Below, one piece after another: positions 39,546-50,297 of a DNA stretch of 64,000 bases. The notes beneath the pieces are model-generated. The model was not told the DNA's origin. It worked only from the letters and a program-made list of their open reading frames with translations, and did not search any database. Origin of the DNA: Gilliamella apicola (GTDB lineage: Bacteria > Pseudomonadota > Gammaproteobacteria > Enterobacterales > Orbaceae); contig NZ_CP007445.1 of assembly GCF_000599985.1 (NCBI RefSeq), positions 2,046,001 to 2,110,000 on the forward strand. The letters run 5' to 3'. Numbering within the stretch: the stretch's first letter is position 1; each line of letters begins with the position of its first letter. Both the position numbers and the translations under genes were made by a program.

Positions 39546-39677
39546 TTTTGCAGTTTTAAACACGATTTATAGAAAATCAACAGCACTGATAATATTGATT
39601 TTCAGTGCTCATAACTAATTAATTAATGATAAAGATTTAATTTTTGCTCTCAGCATATAGGTAATATAGAGGTATTT

Positions 39678-41225
39678 ATGAACATGACCGAATTTCAACA
39701 AAACTGTTATAAAATTGTGACCGATCCTAATTTGTCACCAAAACAAAAATCTAATTTACTTGCCTTAGCAGCAGAAAATAATTTACCTTATGTTGATTTG
39801 GATAGTGATACTAAGCAAGCTTTAGATGAGCGTGTGATTTGTGACATGTATGAAGGTCATGCACCTTACAAACCTCGCTATGTTTTACCTGATTATGCAA
39901 AATTTCTTAAACAAGGATCTGAGTATTTAGAACTTGAGCCAGCAAAAACATTTGATGATGCATTAAATATGCTTACTATTGCTTATCACCATGTTCCATC
40001 GGTAACAGGTATGCCTGTTTATTTAGGATGTTTAGATCAAATCTTATTACCTTATGTTGGTAATCTTAGCGAAGAAGATCTTTATCAACGTTTAAGACAT
40101 TTTTGGATAATGCTCGATCGCAATTTACCTGATGCGTTTATGCATGCGAATATTGGTCCGACTGACAATGTTATCTGCCGTATTATTTTACGCGTCGATA
40201 GAGAACTTAAACAGGTCGCTCCTAACTTAACGTTTATCTATGATGAAAAAATTACTCCAGAATCATTGCTATCAGTTGCAATAGAAAATATTTGTGAAAC
40301 AGCTAAGCCACACATCGCTAATAATGAGATGATCAAAAAAGATTTTGATGATAAAGGTTATGGCGTGGTTAGTTGTTACAACTCATTACCTGTTGCAGGT
40401 GGTGGCAGTACTTTATCTCGAATTAACTTAAAAGAGGTTGCATTACGCAGTAAAAATATTGACGATTTTCTACAAAATACTCTACCTCACTATTGTCAGC
40501 TACAACTCAATTTGATTAAAGCTAGATCCGCATTTCTTTACGAAAAATCTAACTTTTTCACTCATAGTTTTTTAGTCAAAGAAGGTATTATAGACGCAGG
40601 TCGATTTGCTCCAATGTTTGGTATTTATGCAATGGCTGAAGCAGTCAATATTTTGCAAGAAAAATCTAACCTTGCTGGCCGTTATGGTAAGGATCAAGAT
40701 GCCAATGATCTTGCTTCAACAATTTCACAACAACTTGCGGCGTTTGTCGATAGTCATGAAATCAAATACGCATGGCGTGGCAAAGCTATGTTACATGCTC
40801 AATCAGGTATCAGCACAGATAGAGGAGCAACACCAGGATTACGCATTCCGTATGGTCATGAACCTGATCCCGTTACACATATTATGGCACTGTTTAAACA
40901 TCATCATTACTATACATCGGGTATCAGCGATATTTTAACGATTGATGAGACCATTAAAAGTAATCCATCAGCCCTACTGCAAATATGTAAAGCTGCGTTT
41001 CAATTTGGTTTCAGAGAATTTACCGCCAACATCAGTGGTAATGATTTGGTGCGTGTAACAGGTTATATGGTTAGACTTTCAGATATTGCCAAATATAAAC
41101 AAGAAGGCTCTCGTATTAACACGACATTCTTAGGTAGTGAAGCAGCCGAAGATACCGTAAATAATAGTTATCTATGCCGTACCCCGCGAGTCATCAGTCA
41201 TGAACAAGTCATGGGCAATCGTTAA
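39678..41225 (+). CDS. yjjI: Glycyl radical enzyme, YjjI family
   Basis: 515 residues with GAGG before the ATG; alignable along its length with E. coli YjjI. The glycyl-radical motif VRVTGY is near the C-terminus (radical Gly about residue 462) and the active-site Cys is about C233 in VVSCYNSLPVAGGGST. The enzyme works only without oxygen after activation. Substrate is not established. It is followed by its activase gene with a 26-bp overlap. In E. coli the same pair lies next to deoCABD, and here again it borders nucleoside catabolism genes, so a role in pentose or acetaldehyde-related metabolism is plausible but unproven. Confidence 0.92.
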   Translation: MNMTEFQQNCYKIVTDPNLSPKQKSNLLALAAENNLPYVDLDSDTKQALDERVICDMYEGHAPYKPRYVLPDYAKFLKQGSEYLELEPAKTFDDALNMLTIAYHHVPSVTGMPVYLGCLDQILLPYVGNLSEEDLYQRLRHFWIMLDRNLPDAFMHANIGPTDNVICRIILRVDRELKQVAPNLTFIYDEKITPESLLSVAIENICETAKPHIANNEMIKKDFDDKGYGVVSCYNSLPVAGGGSTLSRINLKEVALRSKNIDDFLQNTLPHYCQLQLNLIKARSAFLYEKSNFFTHSFLVKEGIIDAGRFAPMFGIYAMAEAVNILQEKSNLAGRYGKDQDANDLASTISQQLAAFVDSHEIKYAWRGKAMLHAQSGISTDRGATPGLRIPYGHEPDPVTHIMALFKHHHYYTSGISDILTIDETIKSNPSALLQICKAAFQFGFREFTANISGNDLVRVTGYMVRLSDIAKYKQEGSRINTTFLGSEAAEDTVNNSYLCRTPRVISHEQVMGNR

Positions 41226-42066
41226 TAAACTGTTACCATTTTCTTGTGTTGACGGACCGGGTAACCGATTAGTCATATTTTTACAAGGTTGTAATTTTAA
41301 ATGCTTAAATTGCCACAATCCTTATACCATATCATTATGTAAGGAGTGTGGTGATTGTGTAAATACCTGCCCACATCAAGCATTATCTTTTATTAATCAT
41401 AAGGTCATCTGGCAAACTTCGGCTTGCCAGCAATGTGACACTTGTATTAATACTTGTGGTTATCATTCTACCCCTATGACATATAAATATAGCCTTGAAG
41501 ATATTTTAATTATGATTCGGAAATATCTTCCCTTTTTAAATGGGATAACGGTTAGTGGTGGCGAGGCAACCATGCAGTTACCATTTATCGAAAAATTATT
41601 TAAAACCATAAAACAAACGAACGATCTAAAACATCTAACTTGTTTTATCGATAGTAATGGGTATTTAGCGCACACGGGCTGGCAAAAAGTAGCCGATACG
41701 ATGGATGGTGCAATGATTGACCTTAAAGCTTGGAATAATCAGGTACATAAAAAATTAACAGGTCGAGATAATATTCGTGTAAAAAATACGATAACCTACC
41801 TTGCGAAAATTAAAAAATTATATGAAGTTCGATTCTTAGTTATACCAGAACATACAGATCTTCAAGATAATGCCAAGCATCTTGCGCAATTTTTAACAGA
41901 AATCAGTCCCAATATCAAAGTTAGAATTAATGCTTTTCATAATCATGGTGTTCATGGTATTGCCAAAACTTGGAAATCTGCCACTAAACAGCAAGTGGAA
42001 ACTTTTGCAGATCAATTAAAACACTATGGTCTGAAAGATATTATGTTACCAAGTGTTTATTTATAA
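41200..42066 (+). CDS. yjjW: Glycyl radical enzyme activase YjjW (radical SAM)
   Basis: 288 residues; the ATG at 41200 lies inside the yjjI end (26-bp overlap), indicating coupled translation. Radical SAM motif CxxxCxxC at C31, C35, C38 (CNFKCLNC), followed by two ferredoxin-like Cys groups (CKECGDCVNTCPH and CQQCDTCINTC) typical of glycyl radical activases with auxiliary clusters, then GITVSGGEATMQ. It would install the glycyl radical on YjjI. Confidence 0.93.
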   Translation: MNKSWAIVNKLLPFSCVDGPGNRLVIFLQGCNFKCLNCHNPYTISLCKECGDCVNTCPHQALSFINHKVIWQTSACQQCDTCINTCGYHSTPMTYKYSLEDILIMIRKYLPFLNGITVSGGEATMQLPFIEKLFKTIKQTNDLKHLTCFIDSNGYLAHTGWQKVADTMDGAMIDLKAWNNQVHKKLTGRDNIRVKNTITYLAKIKKLYEVRFLVIPEHTDLQDNAKHLAQFLTEISPNIKVRINAFHNHGVHGIAKTWKSATKQQVETFADQLKHYGLKDIMLPSVYL

Positions 42067-42668
42067 CGCTTGAATCTTATTATAATTTAAGCATAACTAA
42101 ATTTAATATTTTTTATGAACATTGCTTAATTAATTGATGATTATTATCATTTTTCATGAAATTAACCTACTTTTAATATTCATTGTTTTCTTTCCAATAT
42201 CTTCATCTGATTTACTATTAACTAAAATTTCAGCATTTATGTTAGTTGTTTTTTTCATTTAAGATCATGCTGAAAATAATGCTACCCGTTTTTATGATGT
42301 TATCTAGGTTGATGCTAACGTCAAAAATAAAACAGATTGTCTACAAGGTATTGTCGTTATGCCCTGTATGTTAGCAACCCAAAACAACATTTTGGTTGGG
42401 TTAAAAAAACATGCAGGTCAATGATCAATTAAGTCATTTTCACACCTACCTATCAAACCAATGAAACTGTATTTAAATACAAGTTTGTTTTTATAATAAT
42501 TGGCTTATTAGCAATCGTCACTTTAGTCATATTTTGCCAACAAAAGGTTAAACTTATTTCTATCCCAATACAGAATGCGCGCAGTTTTTTTGGCATTGAC
42601 AAGATAAACTTGCCGAAAGATTGCAATATTTATTGATGCTTCAAGCAAGTCATCATTTTAATTAATTC
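42067..42668 (+). pseudogene. Decayed coding region downstream of yjjW (unrecognised)
   Basis: Fragments of coherent protein appear in changing frames: HAENNATRFYDVI near 42267-42306, VDANVKNKTDCLQGIVVMP near 42310-42366, FKYKFVFIIIGLLAIVTLVI (a TM helix) near 42472-42535, and QDKLAERLQYLLMLQASHHF near 42600-42660. Several stops and frameshifts separate them. It was probably a small membrane protein gene. No family could be named, and nothing intact remains in this gap. Confidence 0.35.
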
Positions 42669-44138
42669 CTAATATTTAATACACATAGTATAGGCACTGT
42701 CTGGTTCGACAATAACATTACCCTCAGCCACTCCGACACTGTAAGCATGGACAAATCCATTAGGATCAACCTTAGGGGACATCTCTTTGGTGAAATAAAA
42801 ATCATAATTAAATAATTTTTGGTAATCGGAGAGGCCAGCCATCATATCGCGCAAGTCACCATTTATTGGTGCGTAATAGAAGATTTTACCCCATTCTCCC
42901 ATTAAGCTATCGCCAATAGTTCGCTTAAAACCATTTCCTGCCAAATACCAATTTTCATTAACATTATTATCATATGAAAGCGGAGAATTGCTCAATTCGG
43001 CTCGGGTTGGTAAGCGGTCACCACTGTTTCGGCATAAACTTTGCGCATCAGAGAGAGAGACGAAACTAAGATTACCAGTATGTACATAAAACCAATGAAT
43101 GATCGAGAATTGATAGAAGAATATTGCATTTGTTTGAGTGTTGGTGACTTGAATCACAAAATCATCACCACTATTAGGAGCGTTATTAGTAAAAATAAAT
43201 TCACTTTTTGAGTCTGGAACTGAACTGCGTGGTACATTTTTTAGTGATGAATTTGGATTTTTAAGAAGTTTATAAGTATATTGTGATATCGATTTTAAAG
43301 GTACAACTCTAAATCGAGCTGATGGAAATGCCGTTGTAGGGAAGTATTTTCCGTTGCTATTAGTTGCAGTCGTTTTGAATCCTTTATGGGGAACAAATTG
43401 ATTTGTATCATATGGATCAGGTCGATTTATCCAGTCAGCTCCCCAAGAAGCATTTTGACCGCCTTCTGGCCAACCATTTGTCATAATAAGTCCTAATACA
43501 CCAGGCTGGATATAACATAAACCATCGTTGGTAGTAACCGGAAATGTTTTAGACACTTGTCTTGATTCGGAATCGGTTGGTATTCCGTATTGAGTTCTCG
43601 CAAAAAATTGAACAGTCACAGTAACCGACGAGTCACCTTTATAAGAACTACCTGTACATAAATTATCCCCTAACGGGTTGGTTGAATTCGAAGCGATAAC
43701 ATTATTATTCTGATCTTTCCATTCTGAAGTAATACTTTGAATAATAAAACTATTTGAGGATTCTAGATAATCTCCATCCCGATCACTAATATCGGCATTG
43801 GTTAATTGCGATAGATCAACATCAAATGAATAATTACTTGGTGAAGTATTAAAAGCAAGCGAAAGTTTTTTATTCGAATCCGGTGCTATAATTATGGGAT
43901 CAATATTTTTCAAATTTAACTTCACTTGAATACCATTTAAAATTTTAGTATCCGCTGTTTCAAGTATTGATGGTGGAGTACCCTGTATGTAATTGGCAGT
44001 AGTAACTGTCAAATAGGCAAAAGAGGCATGCCCGTAACTGAGTAAGACGGTAAACATTAAAATATTTAGTATTAAGTGAGCTAAACTAAATTTTTTATAA
44101 AAAACAAATTTTTTATTCATTGCTACTCCGCTTTTCAT
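42669..44138 (-). CDS. Secreted protein with lectin-fold-like C-terminal domain (hypothetical)
   Basis: 489 residues. ATG codons at 44138 and 44120 both follow a GCGGAGTAG ribosome-site sequence, so either could be used. A signal peptide ends about residue 41 (GHASFA). The middle is beta-rich, with Asn/Ser/Thr, resembling Ig-like adhesin modules. Near residues 365-390 the segment SLSDAQSLCRNSGDRLPTRA is typical of C-type-lectin/DUF1566-like folds found at the tips of invasins and other surface adhesins, and a last Cys in YTMCIKY could pair with that Cys. No beta-barrel or anchor is present. It may be a free or truncated adhesin. Function is not known. Confidence 0.6.
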   Translation of the reverse strand: MKSGVAMNKKFVFYKKFSLAHLILNILMFTVLLSYGHASFAYLTVTTANYIQGTPPSILETADTKILNGIQVKLNLKNIDPIIIAPDSNKKLSLAFNTSPSNYSFDVDLSQLTNADISDRDGDYLESSNSFIIQSITSEWKDQNNNVIASNSTNPLGDNLCTGSSYKGDSSVTVTVQFFARTQYGIPTDSESRQVSKTFPVTTNDGLCYIQPGVLGLIMTNGWPEGGQNASWGADWINRPDPYDTNQFVPHKGFKTTATNSNGKYFPTTAFPSARFRVVPLKSISQYTYKLLKNPNSSLKNVPRSSVPDSKSEFIFTNNAPNSGDDFVIQVTNTQTNAIFFYQFSIIHWFYVHTGNLSFVSLSDAQSLCRNSGDRLPTRAELSNSPLSYDNNVNENWYLAGNGFKRTIGDSLMGEWGKIFYYAPINGDLRDMMAGLSDYQKLFNYDFYFTKEMSPKVDPNGFVHAYSVGVAEGNVIVEPDSAYTMCIKY

Positions 44139-44789
44139 AAACTACTCCGCCTATCCGAATTAGATTATCTTCAATAGAATCAAGTTAACGAACAAACATG
44201 CTTACAAAAGGTATATGACAAAAAGGAGAACATGCTCCTTTATGTATCGCTGATACCTAATATTTTAAAATCGAGTATGTGACAAAATATAAAAATTTAT
44301 TTTATAGAACTGGTTACTTTAACTAACTGTAATTTTTTGACTATTTATTTAAATTTAATTTTTTATCCTAAGATTTCCATTACAAGAGAATCCTACTGAA
44401 TAAAACCAAATAAAACTTTAAAAAAATACGCTATGAAATTTTTGGAATTGAATATCTTTTTACTTTAGCTTCTAACAATGTTCATCATTAGATATTTATT
44501 AAAACTTTTAAAAAAAATATTAAAACCCAAAAAACTACTAAGAAGTGAAAATAAGAAAAATAAAACTAAAATTGCTAGAGCTAATTTTAATCATTTAATT
44601 TTATAAAAGCAAATATTTCAGCAATAGAATCATTCAATAAAAAATTACATTAATAATTAATAATTGATTTTACGTCATTTTAAAAGAATCATTCTAATCT
44701 GATTTAAAGCTCTTATTTTGAACAAAACAATCCGATATGAATAAAGTTCCCATCATAAATATATAATATTAATGATGGGAGATCGTTAA
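44139..44789. other. Very AT-rich gap between tex and the secreted-protein gene
   Basis: No gene-like reading frame was found. It should hold the promoter of the secreted protein gene on the minus strand and the 3' end of the tex transcript. The only clear structure is the inverted repeat at 44748-44780. Confidence 0.4.
44748..44780 (-). terminator. Possible tex terminator
   Basis: TCCCATCAT (44748-44756) and ATGATGGGA (44772-44780) form a perfect 9-bp stem with a 15-nt AT loop, 9 bp after the tex stop on the minus strand. The following tract (ACTTTATTC) is only weakly T-rich, so efficiency is uncertain. Confidence 0.5.
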
Positions 44790-47096
44790 CTACTTCCCTT
44801 TTTTAAAGGCCGCGGCAAAGGCATTACCCATAGCGCTATTGCTTAATGTCGAGCTATTATTATTTTTTGAATGGTTAGCAGGTTTACTATTAGTTGATTT
44901 ATTTCCTTCATGTTTTGGTGTAGTTGGATCATCTAGTCGCATTGATAAAGCAATTCGTTTACGCGCAATATCAACTTCAACAACTTTAACTTTGACAATA
45001 TCACCGGCTTTTACTACCGTTCTTGGATCTTCAACAAATTTATCCGACAATGCCGATATATGGACTAAACCATCTTGGTGTACTCCAATATCTACGAAAG
45101 CGCCAAAGTTGGTTACATTGGTAACCGCGCCTTCCATAATCATGCCAATTTTCAAATCTTCCATCGTTTCGATATTATCGGCAAATTGCGCCGTTTTGAA
45201 TTCTGGTCTTGGATCTCGACCAGGTTTATCCAATTCTTTGATAATGTCTGTCACGGTTGGAACACCAAAGTGATCATCAACATAATCGATAGCTTTAAGT
45301 GATTTCAAATAGCTTGAATCACCTAAAATCTCTTTTAATGTTTTGTGATTTTTATCCAAAATTCGCTCAACTACTGGATAGGCTTCAGGGTGAACCGCTG
45401 AGGCGTCAAGTGGATTTTTACCATCCATAATACGTAAAAAACCAGCACACTGTTCGAACGCTTTAGGACCTAAACGGCTAACTTTTAATAACTGTTTGCG
45501 ATCGATAAATTGACCGTTTTCATTACGCCAATCAACAATATTTTGGGCGATCACTTTATTCAGTCCAGCAATGCGCGCAAGTAACATCATTGATGCAGTA
45601 TTTAAATTAACACCAACGGCATTTACACAATCTTCGACAACAGCATCCAGTTTTTTAGCTAATTGAGTTTGACTCACATCGTGTTGATATTGCCCTACAC
45701 CAATTGATTTTGGATCGATTTTTACCAGCTCAGCTAATGGATCTTGTAAACGGCGAGCAATAGATACCGCACCACGAATTGATACATCTAGGTCTGGAAA
45801 CTCTTGAGCAGCAAGTTCAGATGCAGAATAAACAGATGCACCAGCTTCGCTGACAATGACTTTTTGCCCTTTTACCTCTGGATACTTTTTCTGAACATCC
45901 AGGTAAAAACGTTCAGTTTCACGAGATGCTGTTCCATTACCAATAGCAACTAATTCTACTTGATATTTGATGCAAAGTGCAGCCACCACCATTGCCGCTT
46001 TATCAGCTTGTCCTGTATGCGGGTAAATCGTTTCAGTTGCAACAAGTTTACCGGTCGCATCCACAACGGCAATTTTTACACCTGTTCGTAAGCCAGGATC
46101 CATCCCCATAGTGACTTTCATGCCTGCAGGTGCAGCCATTAACATATCGTGCAAATTTGCCGCAAACACATTAATTGCTTCCTCTTCTGCACGTTCGCGC
46201 AAAGTAGTCATAAGTTCGGTTTCCATGTGCATCAAAATTTTAATACGCCATGTCCAACTGATCACGGCTTTACGCCATTTATCAGCTGGCTGATCATTAA
46301 ATCGAATACCAAGATGTTCAGTTATGATCTGCTCGCAATAACTCTCTTTTGGTGTTTCTTCGAATTGAGGATCTGCGTTTAAAGATAATTGTAAAAAACC
46401 TTCATTGCGTCCTCGAAACATCGCTAATGCACGGTGAGAAGGTACTTTAGAAATAAGTTCGCTTTGCGCAAAATAATCACGGAATTTTGCCCCCTCTTCT
46501 TCTTTACCAGTAACAACTTGCGAAACCAAGTGCGCATTATTCCAAAGATAATGACGCACTTTAGCCAATAAAGTCGCATCTTCTGCAAATCGTTCCATTA
46601 AAATATATCGAGCACCATCTAATGCGGATTTAGTATCAGCAATGCCTTTATCTGCATTAAGATATTGTTCAGCTTCATTCTCAGGGTTTAACATTGGATT
46701 TTGCCATAAGTTATCAGCTAATGGCTCTAATCCAGCTTCGATCGCTATTTGACCACGAGTGCGTCGTTTTGGTTTATAAGGCAAATAGAGATCTTCAAGT
46801 TCAGTTTTGCTTAAGGTTTGCTTAATACTTTGGCTAAGTTCTGGCGTCAATTTTCCTTGTTCTTCAATTGACTTTAAAATGGTCTGTTTGCGATCTTCAA
46901 GCTCGCGTAAATAACTCAAACGATTATCTAATGTACGTAACTGGGTATCATCAAGCCCACCTGTTACCTCTTTACGATAACGAGCAATGAAAGGAACGGT
47001 ACTGCCTTCATCTAATAATTGTATGGCAGCTGAAACTTGTTCTGGTTTTACAGTAAGTTCACCAGCTATAATATGGCTAATTTGATTATTTATCAT
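44790..47096 (-). CDS. tex: RNA-binding transcription accessory protein Tex
   Basis: 768 residues, the usual Tex/YhgF length. Order: N-terminal helical region, YqgF-like RNase H fold ([16 protein letters not shown]), helix-hairpin-helix repeats ([20 protein letters not shown]), and a C-terminal S1 domain ([20 protein letters not shown]) with a Ser/Asn/Lys-rich tail. Tex binds RNA and affects transcription elongation and stress survival. It is divergent from greB with 44 bp between the start codons; in E. coli the two are also neighbours but in the same direction. Confidence 0.95.
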   Translation of the reverse strand: MINNQISHIIAGELTVKPEQVSAAIQLLDEGSTVPFIARYRKEVTGGLDDTQLRTLDNRLSYLRELEDRKQTILKSIEEQGKLTPELSQSIKQTLSKTELEDLYLPYKPKRRTRGQIAIEAGLEPLADNLWQNPMLNPENEAEQYLNADKGIADTKSALDGARYILMERFAEDATLLAKVRHYLWNNAHLVSQVVTGKEEEGAKFRDYFAQSELISKVPSHRALAMFRGRNEGFLQLSLNADPQFEETPKESYCEQIITEHLGIRFNDQPADKWRKAVISWTWRIKILMHMETELMTTLRERAEEEAINVFAANLHDMLMAAPAGMKVTMGMDPGLRTGVKIAVVDATGKLVATETIYPHTGQADKAAMVVAALCIKYQVELVAIGNGTASRETERFYLDVQKKYPEVKGQKVIVSEAGASVYSASELAAQEFPDLDVSIRGAVSIARRLQDPLAELVKIDPKSIGVGQYQHDVSQTQLAKKLDAVVEDCVNAVGVNLNTASMMLLARIAGLNKVIAQNIVDWRNENGQFIDRKQLLKVSRLGPKAFEQCAGFLRIMDGKNPLDASAVHPEAYPVVERILDKNHKTLKEILGDSSYLKSLKAIDYVDDHFGVPTVTDIIKELDKPGRDPRPEFKTAQFADNIETMEDLKIGMIMEGAVTNVTNFGAFVDIGVHQDGLVHISALSDKFVEDPRTVVKAGDIVKVKVVEVDIARKRIALSMRLDDPTTPKHEGNKSTNSKPANHSKNNNSSTLSNSAMGNAFAAAFKKGK

Positions 47097-47140
47097 GGTA
47101 TCTCAGTATATCTTATCGATTAACGGAATTTAATTTAATC

Positions 47141-47623
47141 ATGCAAAAAGCTAATTATATAACAAGAGAAGGCTATTTGGCACTTGATCATGAACTGAAA
47201 TATTTATGGAGGGAAGAAAGACCTCGTGTTACTCAAGCAGTATCAGATGCCGCAGCTCTAGGTGATCGCAGTGAAAATGCAGAATACATTTATGGTAAAC
47301 GCCGATTGCGAGAAATCGATAGGCGTGTTCGATTTTTAACAAAAAGGTTAGAGATATTAACCATTGTTGATCCTGATCCAAGACAGGAAGGCAAAGTGTT
47401 TTTTGGCGCTTGGGTCAAATTAGAAGATGAAACGGGCGAATCACATATTTATCGTATCGTCGGTGCTGATGAATTTGATCCTAAAAAGAATTGGATCTCA
47501 ATCAATAGCCCTGTTGCCCGAGCATTAATTGGCCATAAAGCTGATGATGAAATATCGGTCATTACACCAAACGGAAAAACCTTTTTTTATATTTTAGAGA
47601 TCAGTTATTCTGAATTAACTTAA
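47141..47623 (+). CDS. greB: Transcript cleavage factor GreB
   Basis: 160 residues. The N-terminal coiled coil holds the acidic tip ALGDRSENAEY that reaches the RNA polymerase active site and promotes cleavage of backtracked RNA, then a C-terminal FKBP-like domain (WISINSPVARALIGHKADDE). Length and the basic N-terminal half (WREERPRVTQ, KRRLREIDRRVRFLTKRLE) favour GreB over GreA. Confidence 0.94.
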   Translation: MQKANYITREGYLALDHELKYLWREERPRVTQAVSDAAALGDRSENAEYIYGKRRLREIDRRVRFLTKRLEILTIVDPDPRQEGKVFFGAWVKLEDETGESHIYRIVGADEFDPKKNWISINSPVARALIGHKADDEISVITPNGKTFFYILEISYSELT

Positions 47624-47883
47624 TATTAAATAAATAGGATTATAAAAAAGGAAGAAACTAAAAAATCATTTATTTTTAAAAAGTAACACCTTTAAATAAT
47701 ATCGATTTAAAGTTAAAAACTCTAGGAAATAATGACTAATGTAAAGATAATTTTTTACAGAAATAATTAAATGATCCTAATCCAATAATCAATAAAATAT
47801 ATACTATAAGTATGTTGTTAGCTATAAATTATGGCTTATAAAGGTTACAATTAAAATAATTTTTATTATGTAATATTAAAATT

Positions 47884-48984
47884 ATGATTTCTGTCAATCA
47901 GTTATATATATATCCAATTAAATCGCTTTCAGGTATATCACTCCAAACAGCCAATACCGTCGATGGTGGTTTTAAGCACGATCGAATCATGATGATTAGT
48001 GAACCTGATGGTACATTCATAACCGCCAGACAATTTCCGCAATTGTTAAAGCTTCAAGCATCTATAATGGGTAATGATGTTTCTGTTTCATTACCTTCGT
48101 CAGAAATAATTTGTTTTAATTTGGATGAATTTTCAGAAAATAATGAACCAACTGAAGTTTGGGGTAACCATTTCACTGCGCAAATTGCACCAATTAGAGT
48201 TAATCAATTTTTTAGTCACTTTCTTCAAAAGGATGTGCAGTTACGCTGGGTTGGTCATAATCTAACAAGACGAACTAAACGCTATCCACAAATACCAGTG
48301 AGTTTTGCTGACGGTTACCCTTATTTGTTATTAAATCAGGCTTCATTTAATTATTTGCAGCAGCAGTGCCCTGCAAAGCTCGATATTCAACAATTCCGAG
48401 GTAACATTATTGTTGATGGTGCATTACCTTTTGCCGAAGATGGTTGGAAAACAATTAAAATTGGCGAAGTTGTTTTTGATATCGTAAAACCTTGTACTCG
48501 TTGCGTATTAACAACGTTCAATGTCAATACAACAGAACCATTACCTAATAATGAACCTTTAAAAACATTGAGTTATTTTAGATCTGATTTGGAAGGAAAT
48601 ATCAATTTTGGCATGAATATGATTGCTCGAAATCATGGAACTGTATCGGTTGGAGATAAAGTTGAGATACTTGAACGACAACCCGCTAATAGTTATGTTA
48701 AAAACTTTCCTAAAGAAGAAACAAACAACTATCAATCTTGCATTATCTCTTTTGAAAATACAAAATTTGAAGGTAATAATCAACAAACACTATTAGAGCA
48801 ACTTGAACAGCATCATATTTCACTTCCCTATTCTTGTCGGGCTGGTGTATGCGGTCGTTGCTCCGTGTTATTAAAGAAAGGACAAGTTAAATCATTAACG
48901 CAATCTGGAATTAAGCCCGATAACTCAATTTTAGCATGTAGTTGCATACCTATGAGTGATATCATCATAAAATTATTGAAATAA
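47884..48984 (+). CDS. ycbX: MOSC and 2Fe-2S ferredoxin domain protein YcbX
   Basis: 366 residues, close to E. coli YcbX (369). N-terminal MOSC beta-barrel (MISVNQLYIYPIKSLSG...) and MOSC core with the conserved Cys in VKPCTRCVLTT (about residue 205), then a plant-type ferredoxin domain with YSCRAGVCGRCSV and a last Cys in ILACSC. It acts with molybdenum cofactor to reduce N-hydroxylated compounds. There is no strong ribosome site before the ATG. zapC is near on the opposite strand, recalling the E. coli zapC-ycbX pair. Confidence 0.92.
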   Translation: MISVNQLYIYPIKSLSGISLQTANTVDGGFKHDRIMMISEPDGTFITARQFPQLLKLQASIMGNDVSVSLPSSEIICFNLDEFSENNEPTEVWGNHFTAQIAPIRVNQFFSHFLQKDVQLRWVGHNLTRRTKRYPQIPVSFADGYPYLLLNQASFNYLQQQCPAKLDIQQFRGNIIVDGALPFAEDGWKTIKIGEVVFDIVKPCTRCVLTTFNVNTTEPLPNNEPLKTLSYFRSDLEGNINFGMNMIARNHGTVSVGDKVEILERQPANSYVKNFPKEETNNYQSCIISFENTKFEGNNQQTLLEQLEQHHISLPYSCRAGVCGRCSVLLKKGQVKSLTQSGIKPDNSILACSCIPMSDIIIKLLK

Positions 48985-49715
48985 CTATCTAAAAATCAAT
49001 TAGATTTTTAATAAATTAAAAAGATACAATAAGTATAAGTGAAAAAATTATAATATAAATATAAGGTTACACTGGATATTTAAAAAATTTATTTTACTTG
49101 GTTATCTTTCTATTTCTGTTTATTATTAAGATCACTATCAAATTGTATTTGAAGATATAAAAAAGCAAAAGATGAAAAATTCGTAAAGAACTAGATGACG
49201 ATAATTTTACAAATCTTACTTATCTTTTAAAATTAGGTATGAGTTATATTGAATTAGCTCAAAACTTTAGTTAAAAAACTGTAATAAATTAAATAAAATT
49301 TATGAGTTATTGTCTACTTAGAAAAATCATATTATCTTGATGAAGATAAAGAATATAGTAATTACAAATCCTATAACTTTAAAAACCGAGAAGATGGTTT
49401 AGTAGATGAATTCATAAAACGAAAACTAATGGATAAAGGATTGTCATTGATGCGGTTAGCAATCATGAAAGGTGGCTTAAATGCCGATCAAATAAGATTT
49501 AGTGAATAATAAAATAGTATCTACTATAAAAAAAGAAGAGGAGCCCGTCTACTCTGCTTTCTTAGGGAAACGCTAATCCATAACCTGAATACGCTTAAAA
49601 AATACAGAATATAATATTCAAAATTAAATCAAATCTGAATTACAGTATTGAATCAAAAGAATAATGAATTAAATAGGAATGAGTAGAGAATAACTACTCA
49701 CGTTAAGTTTAGAAA
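48985..49715 (+). pseudogene. Decayed gene between ycbX and zapC (unrecognised)
   Basis: Coherent segments occur in different frames on the plus strand: a hydrophobic N-terminus near 49080-49130, KELDDDNFTNLTYLLKLGMS YIELAQNFS near 49186-49272, and DEDKEYSNYKSYNFKNREDG, then LVDEFIKRKLMDKGLSLMRL AIMKGGLNADQIRFSE to a TAA at 49507-49509. Stops and frame changes separate them. The tail recalls small-repeat proteins but no family was identified. 49510-49715 holds nothing recognisable. Confidence 0.4.
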
Positions 49716-50297
49716 TTAAGAAATTGCTTTTAATTCTAATTCTTCATCATCTAAAACAATTGAATTATCTGGTTGTGCAAATTGCTGCGCTAAAGCAAGT
49801 CTATCATTCATTACCTTAATCGCCTCTGAAAAATAGAAAGTTTTGTTCATAGAGAAAAAAGTTGGTTGAGCAATAATACACAGTGATGCATGTTCACCAA
49901 CTTCAACAACCATCATACAAACTTCCAATCCATCTTCTTGCATATAAACTTTAACAATATCAGCTACTTTTGGTGTATATTCAGTGGATTGTTGAGAAAA
50001 ATACCAACTTTTTGGCATTTGCGGTTTTAAAAAATTAGCTGCGACAATACCGTTAATTGATAATTGAATTTTCTGTGATTCGGTCAAATTTAATGAATGA
50101 CAACAATTGTGAAACTGATAGTAAGATGCGGCATCACTGACAGAAAATGAAAACTCACTAAAAACATCAGGAATTAGCATTTTACTTGGATAGCAAGAAC
50201 GGAATAACATATCAGATGAAACTTCCAGCATTAAACTATCGTATTCACGATCAAAATACCAACGCCAACCATCAGTTGGTCGAAAAGCCATCTTCAT
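49716..50297 (-). CDS. zapC: Cell division protein ZapC
   Basis: 193 residues from the ATG at 50297, preceded by GGAGG; the longer frame to 50342 adds a non-conserved leader. Alignable with E. coli ZapC: PTDGWRWYFDREYDSLMLEV near the start, FLKPQMPKSWYF in the middle and EAIKVMNDRLALAQQF near the end. ZapC binds FtsZ and stabilises the Z-ring in the cytoplasm. It faces ycbX, separated here by about 730 bp of decayed DNA, which is absent in the usual arrangement. Confidence 0.92.
   Translation of the reverse strand: MKMAFRPTDGWRWYFDREYDSLMLEVSSDMLFRSCYPSKMLIPDVFSEFSFSVSDAASYYQFHNCCHSLNLTESQKIQLSINGIVAANFLKPQMPKSWYFSQQSTEYTPKVADIVKVYMQEDGLEVCMMVVEVGEHASLCIIAQPTFFSMNKTFYFSEAIKVMNDRLALAQQFAQPDNSIVLDDEELELKAIS

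Noticed and set aside
39575..39610. Hairpin after ushA (GCACTG...CAGTGC)
   Set aside because: The loop is long, there is no T tract and the position relative to yjjI is ambiguous, so it is not called a terminator.
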